The notes below the pieces were generated by a model, which was given only the letters and a program-made list of their open reading frames with translations, searched no databases and had not been told where the DNA came from. From RZYX01 sp036654375 (GTDB lineage: Bacteria; Bacillota; Clostridia; Oscillospirales; Acutalibacteraceae), in contig JAVVSD010000009.1 in NCBI GenBank assembly GCA_036654375.1, forward strand, positions 9,890 through 73,889: a stretch of DNA of 64,000 nt, written 5' to 3'. The position numbers were made by a program, and so were the translations under genes. The stretch's first letter is position 1. Each line of letters begins with the position of its first letter. Below are positions 46,224-53,299 of the stretch, in pieces.

Positions 46224-46470
46224 AAAAAACCCGTCTCTTCAAAAAAATGAAGGGACGAGTTACTATACCCGTGTTACCACCCAACTTCAGCACAAACTGT
46301 GCCCTCAAAGCTCCAACAAGCTCTTCACCTTAACGCGGTCAACGGAAATTCCTACTAACACAATGTGTGTTCAGATTTCTGCTCGGGAGCGACAGTAATT
46401 GCTAATAATACCTGCTCACAGCTAACGCAGGCTCTCTTTGATTATTGAGTGCAAACACCCTTCTCCGTCA
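46224..46470 (-). ncRNA. T-box riboswitch upstream of XRE-cupin/acyl-CoA ligase; candidate valine specifier GUC
   Basis: Minus-strand leader with Stem I (lower helix GGAG/CUCC next to UGAC and CGAG k-turn-like bases, upper helix AAUAAU/AUUAUU, an AGAGAG bulge and an apical CCUGC/GCAGG hairpin). The T-box GGGUGGUAACACGGG lies at 46282-46268 and a terminator stem (CUCGUC, mismatch, CUUC / GAAG, GACGGG) with U6 ends at about 46224. The 3' specifier-loop strand reads ACUGUCG before CUCC. Using the known glycine T-box register, the codon is GUC (46393-46391), followed by a purine. UGGU in the antiterminator bulge predicts a tRNA with discriminator A, as in tRNA-Val, and argues against Cys, Thr or Ser registers. 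Confidence 0.88.
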
Positions 46471-46496
46471 TTGCATTTAATTTTGGATTTTGAAGT

Positions 46497-46525
46497 ATTA
46501 TACAGCATTATTTTTATGTTGTCAA
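46497..46525 (-). promoter_or_regulatory. Promoter for the minus-strand T-box transcript
   Basis: Minus strand: consensus -35 TTGACA (46525-46520), 17-bp spacer, consensus -10 TATAAT (46502-46497). It lies only 16 bp past the spoIIID stop codon. Confidence 0.88.
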
Positions 46526-46541
46526 GCATCAAGGCTAATGC

Positions 46542-46796
46542 TTAACCACTAATTCTTTTATATTTTTCTCGCGTTGCTAACCCGCCTCTAATATGTCTTT
46601 GTGCTTTATTTATATCCAGCACTTCTCTTACCTCTGTATATAACTGAGGATTAAGTTTACGCAATCTTTCAGAAACATCTGTATGTACGGTACTCTTGCT
46701 AAGTCCGAACACTTTAGCCGTCGCTCTCACAGTTGCCTTGTTCTCAACTATATATTCACCAAGCTCTATTGCTCTTTCTTCTACTATGCCTTTCAA
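46542..46796 (-). CDS. spoIIID: Sporulation transcriptional regulator SpoIIID
   Basis: An 84-aa DNA-binding protein controlling sigma-E and sigma-K regulons in the mother cell. It matches SpoIIID along its length: ERAIELGEYIVENKATVR, the HTH VFGLSKSTVHTDVSERL, and the basic RHIRGGLATREKYK tail. The frame extends to 46895, but TTG at 46796 has GGGAGG 6 nt upstream and gives the standard length. No terminator separates it from the next promoter. Confidence 0.93.
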   Translation of the reverse strand: MKGIVEERAIELGEYIVENKATVRATAKVFGLSKSTVHTDVSERLRKLNPQLYTEVREVLDINKAQRHIRGGLATREKYKRISG

Positions 46797-46907
46797 TCTA
46801 AACCCTCCCGTTTTACATATCATTGAATAATATGTGTGAGAGAGTAAATTTATGACCGTTTTGTAATAGTCAACTCTATTAATTCTCAGCTTCATTTGTG
46901 TTGAAAT

Positions 46908-46936
46908 TTGACAAATTGTGTTACTTAAGATAAATT
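46908..46936 (+). promoter_or_regulatory. Possible promoter of the rubrerythrin-VIT gene
   Basis: -35 TTGACA (46908-46913), 17-bp spacer, weak -10 TAAATT (46931-46936), 32 bp before the ATG. Confidence 0.55.
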
Positions 46937-46967
46937 ATTATACATAATTAAATGTTAGGAGAAAAAC

Positions 46968-47852
46968 ATGGCTGAACAAGATTTGAGTAAAAACACTTTG
47001 AAAACAATTCTTAAATTGCAAAAGAATGAAGTCAAAGGCTATTTGGTGTATGGCAACATTGCGAACCGTATAAAAGATGAGGAAAACAAAAAAGTTCTTT
47101 TACAAATTGCAAACGATGAAAAGGCCCACGCTGAAGTTTGGGAAAAAGTTACTGGGATAAGCGTTAAAGTTAGTCCCATAACCGTTTGGTTTTATTCTAT
47201 ATTAAGCGTTATTCTTGGCTTTACTTTTACAATCAAGTTTATGGAACGCGGCGAGTTTTCTGACAACAAGGCTTATCTTAATATTTCTAAAGAATTTCCA
47301 CAAGCAAAACAAATTGCTCTTGATGAAGAAAAGCATGAGCGTGAGCTTATGTCACTTTTAGATGAAGAACGACTGCATTATGTTGGGTCAATGGTGCTTG
47401 GTCTTAACGATGCACTTGTTGAACTTACCGGAACACTTGCAGGACTAACTTTTGCTTTGGGTAACAATAAGCTTGTAGCTCTCTCTGGACTTATTACTGG
47501 GGTTTCCGCCACACTTTCAATGGCTTCAAGCGAATATCTTTCTGCCAAGTCTGAGGGTAAATCTGATGCACTTAAATCTTGCACCTACACAGGCATTGCA
47601 TATGTATTAACTGTTACTTTTTTGATTTTGCCTTATTTGATTTTGCCATCAGAAAGCGCTTTTCCAGCACTTGTTATAATGCTTTTGATTGCGCTACTTA
47701 TTATCTTTGGATTTAACATATATATTTCCATTGCACAGGGGCTAAACTTTAAGGCAAGATTTGGAGAAATGGCATTAATTAGCATGGGCGTTGCTGCAAT
47801 TTCTTTTGTTATTGGATTGATAGTAAAATATTTTCTTGGAGTAGAGATTTAA
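46968..47852 (+). CDS. Rubrerythrin-like domain fused to VIT1/CCC1 metal transporter
   Basis: 294 aa: an N-terminal ferritin-like four-helix domain (about residues 1-135) with ExxH-type diiron ligands in NDEKAHAEVW and DEEKHERELM, then a VIT/CCC1 membrane domain with five hydrophobic segments (about 135-294) and the family signature GLNDALVELTGTLAGLTFAL. Such fusions are thought to export or sequester Fe2+/Mn2+ and may couple oxidation to transport. AGGAG lies 7 nt before the ATG. Monocistronic between spoIIID and the second T-box. Confidence 0.9.
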   Translation: MAEQDLSKNTLKTILKLQKNEVKGYLVYGNIANRIKDEENKKVLLQIANDEKAHAEVWEKVTGISVKVSPITVWFYSILSVILGFTFTIKFMERGEFSDNKAYLNISKEFPQAKQIALDEEKHERELMSLLDEERLHYVGSMVLGLNDALVELTGTLAGLTFALGNNKLVALSGLITGVSATLSMASSEYLSAKSEGKSDALKSCTYTGIAYVLTVTFLILPYLILPSESAFPALVIMLLIALLIIFGFNIYISIAQGLNFKARFGEMALISMGVAAISFVIGLIVKYFLGVEI

Positions 47853-47866
47853 TTGATTTAAATGTG

Positions 47867-47894
47867 TTGACAAAATTCCTCAGTTGAGTATAAT
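47867..47894 (+). promoter_or_regulatory. Promoter for the plus-strand T-box transcript
   Basis: -35 TTGACA (47867-47872), 16-bp spacer, -10 TATAAT (47889-47894); transcription would start near 47901, just upstream of Stem I. Confidence 0.87.
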
Positions 47895-47904
47895 GCTATT
47901 AATA

Positions 47905-48167
47905 GCTGTGACGAAGACGGTCGAGATTTTTTATCTTTAGAGAGTTGGCGGGTGCTGCAAGCCAATGTTTTAACTTCTCAATGACTTATCCCTTCCGAGC
48001 CAAAGATTCGAAATGTTTAGAGTAGGGTCTTTCGTGTTTTAATGCTACGATAGTGCATGGGGCTTGGTTGAGCCTGTAAGTGGCACCTTTTGGTGCAATT
48101 TGAGTGGTACCGCGGGTTTTGTATTTAATCCCGTCTCAAAGATTTTTTCTTTGGGGCGGCTTTTTTA
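47905..48167 (+). ncRNA. T-box riboswitch upstream of fused XRE-cupin-acyl-CoA ligase; candidate isoleucine specifier AUC
   Basis: Stem I lower helix GAAG/CUUC flanked by UGAC and CGAG, an AGAGAG bulge and an apical hairpin UUGGC/GCCAA with GGGUG loop. Further hairpins GGCU/AGCC and GCACC/GGUGC precede the T-box GAGUGGUACCGCGGG (48102-48116). The terminator stem CCGUCUCAAAG / CUUUGGGGCGG (48131-48159) is followed by U6. Relative to the minus-strand T-box the lower helix shows an A-U to G-C compensatory change. The loop strand reads CUUAUCC before CUUC; in the shared register the codon is AUC (47988-47990, Ile). UUA or CUU one or two steps away would be Leu. The bulge UGGU fits discriminator A. 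Confidence 0.87.
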
Positions 48168-48195
48168 TTATACTTTATTTAAAGGAGGATTTGTT

Positions 48196-50484
48196 ATGTC
48201 GAAAACCAGTATGAACCTACAGCTTTCAGAGGTGGCACAGCGAATTAAAACTCTTAGAGAAATACTTGAAATTTCTGAAGAGGAGATGGCTTGCAACACC
48301 GATGTTGCTCTTAATGAATACAGACAATATGAACTTGGTGAGAAAGATTTTAGCTTTACATTTATATATAAATGTGCTAAACACCTTGATGTTGACCCAA
48401 CTGATTTGATTAGCGGTGTCAGTCCTACCCTTTCTTCATATAACCTTACACGCAAAGGTGATGGATTGCCAATTACGCGTCGCAAAGGCTTTAAATACAT
48501 TAACATGGCTCCTCTTTTTAAGAAAAAAGTTGCTGAACCTTTTTATGTTAAAATGCCCTATACTTCTGATGATCAAGACAAACCGATTAAACTTTCCACC
48601 CACGAGGGGCAGGAATTTGATATTGTTATCAGCGGAACTATGAAGGTTCAGATTGGTGAACATATTGAGATTCTTGAATCTGGCGATTCAATCTATTATA
48701 ACAGCTCTACACCTCATGGCATGATTGCTGTTGGTGGTAATGATGCAGAAATATATGCAATCGTTTTACAGGCTGGCGAAAGCGAAAAGTCAGATACTCA
48801 CGAAGTGGACTTTGAGCAAGTTGTTAAGTCAAGACTTGAGCGTAAAGGAAACGAAACTGTTGTTGCACCATTTATTGATGTTGATGTTGATGATAACGGA
48901 CTTCTTAAAAATATTTCATTTAAAAATAGTGACAGATTTAACTTTGCTTTTGATATTGTTGAAGAACTTGCAAAAAAATGCCCTGACAAAACAGCTATGC
49001 TTCATATTTCAAATGACTTTAAAGAGCGTAGAATCAGCTTTGCTGAAATGTCAAAATATTCTTCAATGACTGCTAACTACTTTGCTTCCTTAGGAATTAA
49101 AAAAGGCGACAAGGTTATGCTCGTTCTTAAAAGGCACTATCAGTTCTGGTTCTGTATCCTTGCGCTTCACAAGCTTGGAGCTATTGTTGTTCCTGCAACC
49201 AATCTTTTGGTTGACCACGACTTTGAATACAGATTTAATGCGGCATCTATAAAAGCTATTGTCTGCACTGCTGATAATGATGTTGCAAACCAAGTTGACC
49301 TTGCAGAAGTGAAATCACCTACACTTGAAACAAAAATCATTGTTGGTGGCGAAAAAGATGGATGGCTTAACTTTAACGAGGAAATGCCAAAGTTTAGCGA
49401 CAAATTTGAAAGAACTGACGAAACAGCGTGCGGTGACGAGCCAATGCTTATGTTCTTTACATCAGGTACAACCGGATATCCAAAAATTGCAGTTCACAAT
49501 TACAAATACCCACTTGGCCATTATATCACCGCAAAGTATTGGCACAATGTTAATCCTGACGGTCTGCACTTCACCATTGCTGATACTGGCTGGGGTAAAG
49601 CACTTTGGGGTAAGCTTTATGGTCAATGGATGTGTGAAGCTGGTATTTTTACATATGACTTTGACAAATTTGATGCCCACAACATACTTCCTATGTTTAA
49701 AAAATACGGTATCACAACCTTTTGTGCTCCACCCACTATGTATCGTTTCTTCATAAAAGAGGATTTGTCACAATATGACCTGTCCGGTCTTGAGTATTCC
49801 ACAACCGCTGGTGAAGCACTTAATCCAGAAGTTTTTGAACAATGGAAAAAAGCAACAGGTCTTAGCCTTATGGAGGGCTTTGGGCAGACTGAAACGACTC
49901 TTACAATTTACAATCCAGTAGGATCTACGCCAAAAGTAGGCTCAATGGGAAAACCAAGCCCACTTTATGATGTTGATATCGTTTTGCCTGACGGTAAAAG
50001 TGCTACTGTTGGAGAAACCGGAGAAATCGTTATTAAGACTAATCCAATTCCATTTGGATTGTTTACTGGATACTACAACGCTGATGAAAAGACAAAAGAT
50101 GTCTGGTATGACGGATATTATCATACGAGTGACACTGCATGGAGAGATGAAGACGGATATTTTTGGTATGTCGGCAGAACCGATGATGTTATCAAATCTT
50201 CTGGTTATCGCATTGGACCATTTGAAATTGAGAGCGTTATCATGGAACTTCCTTATGTTCTTGAATGTGCCGCAACAGCAGCACCAGACCCAATTCGTGG
50301 TCAGGTAGTTAAGGCAACTATTGTTCTTACTAAGGACACTGTTGGCACTGATGAGCTTAAAAAAGAAATCCAGACATATGTTAAAAAGCATACAGCTCCT
50401 TACAAATATCCTCGTATAGTTGAGTTTATCGATGAGCTTCCAAAGACAATCAGTGGCAAAATTAGGCGTGTGGATTTAAGATAA
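48196..50484 (+). CDS. Fused XRE-cupin-AMP-dependent acyl-CoA synthetase (module 2)
   Basis: A 762-aa single polypeptide. Residues ~1-195 are an HTH plus cupin (RIKTLREILEISEEEMA, STHEGQEFDIVISG, SIYYNSSTPHGMIAV), paralogous to the protein at 45554-46120. Residues ~235-762 are a complete ligase (FFTSGTTGYPKIAVH, DTGWGKALWGK, GFGQTETT, YVGRTDDVIKSSGYRIG, KTISGKIRR), paralogous to 43858-45522. A ~40-residue linker joins them where the split copy has a stop, a 31-bp gap and a new start. An ATG at 48064 is rejected because it lies inside the T-box; ATG 48196 has AAAGGAGG upstream. Fusion ties a putative regulator or sensor to the enzyme it would control. Confidence 0.9.
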   Translation: MSKTSMNLQLSEVAQRIKTLREILEISEEEMACNTDVALNEYRQYELGEKDFSFTFIYKCAKHLDVDPTDLISGVSPTLSSYNLTRKGDGLPITRRKGFKYINMAPLFKKKVAEPFYVKMPYTSDDQDKPIKLSTHEGQEFDIVISGTMKVQIGEHIEILESGDSIYYNSSTPHGMIAVGGNDAEIYAIVLQAGESEKSDTHEVDFEQVVKSRLERKGNETVVAPFIDVDVDDNGLLKNISFKNSDRFNFAFDIVEELAKKCPDKTAMLHISNDFKERRISFAEMSKYSSMTANYFASLGIKKGDKVMLVLKRHYQFWFCILALHKLGAIVVPATNLLVDHDFEYRFNAASIKAIVCTADNDVANQVDLAEVKSPTLETKIIVGGEKDGWLNFNEEMPKFSDKFERTDETACGDEPMLMFFTSGTTGYPKIAVHNYKYPLGHYITAKYWHNVNPDGLHFTIADTGWGKALWGKLYGQWMCEAGIFTYDFDKFDAHNILPMFKKYGITTFCAPPTMYRFFIKEDLSQYDLSGLEYSTTAGEALNPEVFEQWKKATGLSLMEGFGQTETTLTIYNPVGSTPKVGSMGKPSPLYDVDIVLPDGKSATVGETGEIVIKTNPIPFGLFTGYYNADEKTKDVWYDGYYHTSDTAWRDEDGYFWYVGRTDDVIKSSGYRIGPFEIESVIMELPYVLECAATAAPDPIRGQVVKATIVLTKDTVGTDELKKEIQTYVKKHTAPYKYPRIVEFIDELPKTISGKIRRVDLR

Positions 50485-50526
50485 TTAAATCAGAATGTGT
50501 TTTGCAAATAGCTTATTAAAAGCATA

Positions 50527-50558
50527 AAAAATCACCTGTTCACTGAGCAGGTGATTTT
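50527..50558. terminator. Bidirectional terminator between the fused ligase and larC
   Basis: An 11-bp perfect stem (AAAATCACCTG / CAGGTGATTTT) with a 10-nt loop lies between two convergent genes, with A- and T-tracts built into the stem. Confidence 0.82.
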
Positions 50559-50580
50559 CCTATAATTAAGCTTTTGATTA

Positions 50581-51735
50581 TTAATAGTTTCTATAAATAT
50601 CTACTATACTACAGCCTTTTTCCTTTGCAAGATGCTTTACAGATTTGTATTCAAGGCAAGTCTTTTTAAAGTCACCCCATGAAAAGATATTTGCATCTAC
50701 CTCCCCATGCTTTGTCTGGACTTTTGTCTTTTCTCTATCCATTATCAAGCGGTCTATTTCCTGCCTTCTAACTCCAACCGCCGTTGTTTGTTTAAATATG
50801 ATGGATATTGCCTCTTGCTCTGTTTCGGGTTTACACATTACTGTGAGCTGCCAGCCCGGTCTGTTCTTTTTCATATATATTGGAGCATAAAAGGCATCCT
50901 TTACTCCTGCCTTCAACAACATTTTCATGCAGAACGAAAGCTCCTCTGGAGTGCTATCATCAATTGCTGTTTCAATTACAATTATTTTATCATTTGCCTT
51001 TAATCCTTCTTGTGGCTGCTCGCTAACTAAGTATGCACGAATAATGTTGGCATGGTCAAAGTTCTTTTTGCCTGCTCCTATTCCAATCTTGTTAAGCACA
51101 ATTTGCTCTGGAGTTTTAAATTGGTCTGCCAATGCGGCAACTATTGATGCACCTGTTGGAGTTATCATTTCTCCACAGGTGTTTGTAATTTTAACTGGAA
51201 TACCGTATTTCCTTGCTATTTCTGCTGTTGCAGGTACAGGAACAGGAATTTCACCATGTCGACATTTTATAGAGCCTGTACCCTCACTTATTGGAGAACA
51301 AATAACTTTATCTATCTTTAAATCGTCAATACAAAATGCAACTGCACAGATGTCAACAATTGAGTCTACCGCACCAATTTCGTGAAAGTGGACTTCTTCT
51401 CGTGAAGTATTATGTATTTTCGCTTCTGCATCTGTAACAATATCAAACATCTTTTTAGCAAGCAATTTTGCATTTGCTGAAAGCTGTGAGTTTTCAATGA
51501 TTGGATAAATTTCTTTTAAACCTCTATGCTCTGTTTGACATTCAAGCAATTCAACATCAAAATCAAAAGCTGAGATCCCGTTCTTTTCAACTCTTGATGT
51601 GTGTAATTTACAACCAAGATTCATTGAATTAATTATTTCAAAAAGCTTTTCCTGATTTGCACCCAAATCAAGAAGGGCTGCAACTGTCATGTCGCCGCTG
51701 ATGCCAGAAAAGCATTCAAAATATAATGTGTTCAA
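50581..51735 (-). CDS. larC: Nickel-pincer cofactor biosynthesis protein LarC
   Basis: A 384-aa nickel-insertion enzyme (pyridinium-3,5-bisthiocarboxylic acid mononucleotide cyclometallase) that completes the NPN cofactor. Starts TTG after GGGGG. Conserved N-terminal FECFSGISGDMTVAALLDLG, HFHEIGAVDSIVDI and GACC-type GEMITPTGASI blocks are seen. It is one continuous frame, unlike lactobacilli where larC1/larC2 need a frameshift. It lies directly after larB. Confidence 0.92.
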   Translation of the reverse strand: MNTLYFECFSGISGDMTVAALLDLGANQEKLFEIINSMNLGCKLHTSRVEKNGISAFDFDVELLECQTEHRGLKEIYPIIENSQLSANAKLLAKKMFDIVTDAEAKIHNTSREEVHFHEIGAVDSIVDICAVAFCIDDLKIDKVICSPISEGTGSIKCRHGEIPVPVPATAEIARKYGIPVKITNTCGEMITPTGASIVAALADQFKTPEQIVLNKIGIGAGKKNFDHANIIRAYLVSEQPQEGLKANDKIIVIETAIDDSTPEELSFCMKMLLKAGVKDAFYAPIYMKKNRPGWQLTVMCKPETEQEAISIIFKQTTAVGVRRQEIDRLIMDREKTKVQTKHGEVDANIFSWGDFKKTCLEYKSVKHLAKEKGCSIVDIYRNY

Positions 51736-51736
51736 A

Positions 51737-52477
51737 TTATTTACCCCCGAGTGAATTTATTTGTGCTGCAATGTATCCAGCACCAAATCCGTTGTCAATA
51801 TTAACCACACTCGTTCCCGCCGAGCATGAATTTAACATAGCAAGGAGTGCCGAAACCCCACCAAAACTTGCACCATATCCGATACTTGTTGGAACGGCAA
51901 TTACAGGAACATCTACAAGACCTCCGACAACACTTGCAAGCGCACCTTCCATGCCTGCGCAGGCAACAATTACATTGGCTTTTCTTAAATCCTCAACTCT
52001 TGCCAAAATCCTGTGAAGCCCTGCAACTCCAACATCATATATTTTATTTACATTTGCACCGCACATTTCTGCGGTAACTGCCGCTTCCTCTGCGACAGGA
52101 ATATCAGTTGTGCCACCTGTGCAGATTACTATTTTGCCCTTTTTACTTTCTGGGTTACCAATTGTTATGCACCTTGCCTGTTCGTGATATATTGCATCTG
52201 GCAAAAGCTTTAGCACACAATCAAACTGTTGCTTTGAGGCTCTTGTGCCAAGAACTATTCCATTCATATCATATAGGCGTTCGAAAATATTTGCCACCTG
52301 CTCTGGCAACTTGCTTTGACAAAAAACAACCTCAGGAAAGCCTGTCCGTATCTTTCTGTGATGGTCAAGACAAGCATATCCCATATCTTCAAATGGAAGT
52401 GTTTTTAGCTGTTCAAACGCTGATTCAGTGGACACTGTGCCTTGTGCAACTTGATTCAAAAGAGTTTTTATATCCAT
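51737..52477 (-). CDS. larB: NPN cofactor biosynthesis protein LarB
   Basis: A 246-aa AIR-carboxylase-like enzyme that carboxylates and hydrolyses nicotinic acid adenine dinucleotide, the first NPN step. Motifs: a C-terminal PurE-like fold with IVICTGGTTDIPVAEEAA, ACAGMEGALASVVGGL and PTSIGYGASFGG. It lies 13 bp downstream of larE and almost touches larC. Confidence 0.93.
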   Translation of the reverse strand: MDIKTLLNQVAQGTVSTESAFEQLKTLPFEDMGYACLDHHRKIRTGFPEVVFCQSKLPEQVANIFERLYDMNGIVLGTRASKQQFDCVLKLLPDAIYHEQARCITIGNPESKKGKIVICTGGTTDIPVAEEAAVTAEMCGANVNKIYDVGVAGLHRILARVEDLRKANVIVACAGMEGALASVVGGLVDVPVIAVPTSIGYGASFGGVSALLAMLNSCSAGTSVVNIDNGFGAGYIAAQINSLGGK

Positions 52478-52490
52478 TTTAGTCCTCTTT

Positions 52491-53291
52491 TCATATATGT
52501 AAATCCATACTGCCCGAACGCAGTCCGTTTAAATCCAAAGTAATGTATGAAAATCCAAGCTCATTAAGTGCCAAATTTATGCTTTCACTTACTTCTATAA
52601 AGTTCTCAAAATCAGGTTTTGGAATTTCTATTCGCAATATATCACCGTGTACACGCAGCCTGCAATTCTTAAACCCGTTTGATTTGAGGATACTCTCCCC
52701 AGCCTGTACTCTTTCAAGCATTTCACTCGTTATATTTGTTGCATAAGGAAAGCGAGTTAAAATACATGGTGATGACGGCTTTGCTGCTACTTTTAATGAA
52801 AGTTCAGCGGCAATATCCCTGACATCTTGCTTTGAAAGTCCACAAAGTGCAAGCGGACTTTTAATGCTATTCTCTTCCTTTGCTTTAAGCCCTGGTCTGT
52901 ATTCCTTTAAATCATCGGCATTTGTCCCGTCACAAACCTGTAAAAACGCATTTTTCTGTGCAAGTTTTTTTATTTGTGTAAACATTTTTGATTTACAATA
53001 GTAGCAACGAAGCTTGTCATTTGAAGATATATGAATATCTGCCAACATATCAATCTCAATGACTTTAAAAGCTGCGTTCATTGATGCTGCTGTTTGGCTT
53101 GCTTTTTCTATATTTGTTTTGTTACTTATTAGCTGTGTATTTACCAAAACCGCAAGCACATTAATCCCTGCATCTGTTGCAACTTTCAAAAGCACTGTAC
53201 TGTCTACGCCGTCTGAAAATGCAATGCAAAGCTTATTATCCTGTGCTATTTCTTTTAAAGTATTGGTAAGCTTTTGTAATTTTTTGCTCAT
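52491..53291 (-). CDS. larE: NPN cofactor sulfur transferase LarE
   Basis: A ~266-aa ATP pyrophosphatase-fold enzyme adding sulfur to the NPN precursor. PP-loop SDGVDSTVLL near residue 30; CYYCKSKMF near 105; a Cys in KPSSPCILTRFPY at the position of the sacrificial Cys of lactobacillar LarE. A GTG two codons upstream lies against the SD; ATG 53291 has GGAG 5 nt upstream and is preferred. First of the lar genes, 8 bp after asnS. Confidence 0.9.
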   Translation of the reverse strand: MSKKLQKLTNTLKEIAQDNKLCIAFSDGVDSTVLLKVATDAGINVLAVLVNTQLISNKTNIEKASQTAASMNAAFKVIEIDMLADIHISSNDKLRCYYCKSKMFTQIKKLAQKNAFLQVCDGTNADDLKEYRPGLKAKEENSIKSPLALCGLSKQDVRDIAAELSLKVAAKPSSPCILTRFPYATNITSEMLERVQAGESILKSNGFKNCRLRVHGDILRIEIPKPDFENFIEVSESINLALNELGFSYITLDLNGLRSGSMDLHI

Positions 53292-53299
53292 AAGCACTC

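Noticed and set aside
46391..46396. Cys (UGU) or Thr (ACU) specifier for the minus-strand T-box
   Set aside because: The antiterminator UGGU requires discriminator A, whereas bacterial tRNA-Cys and tRNA-Thr usually have U73. The GUC register also fits the known loop geometry better.
48064..48195. In-frame ATG extension of the fused ligase by 44 codons
   Set aside because: It lies within the T-box antiterminator/terminator, has no RBS, and ATG 48196 has a strong SD. The extension is an accident of the leader sequence.
50581..51735. Programmed frameshift in larC
   Set aside because: The reading frame is continuous over both LarC parts, so no frameshift is needed.
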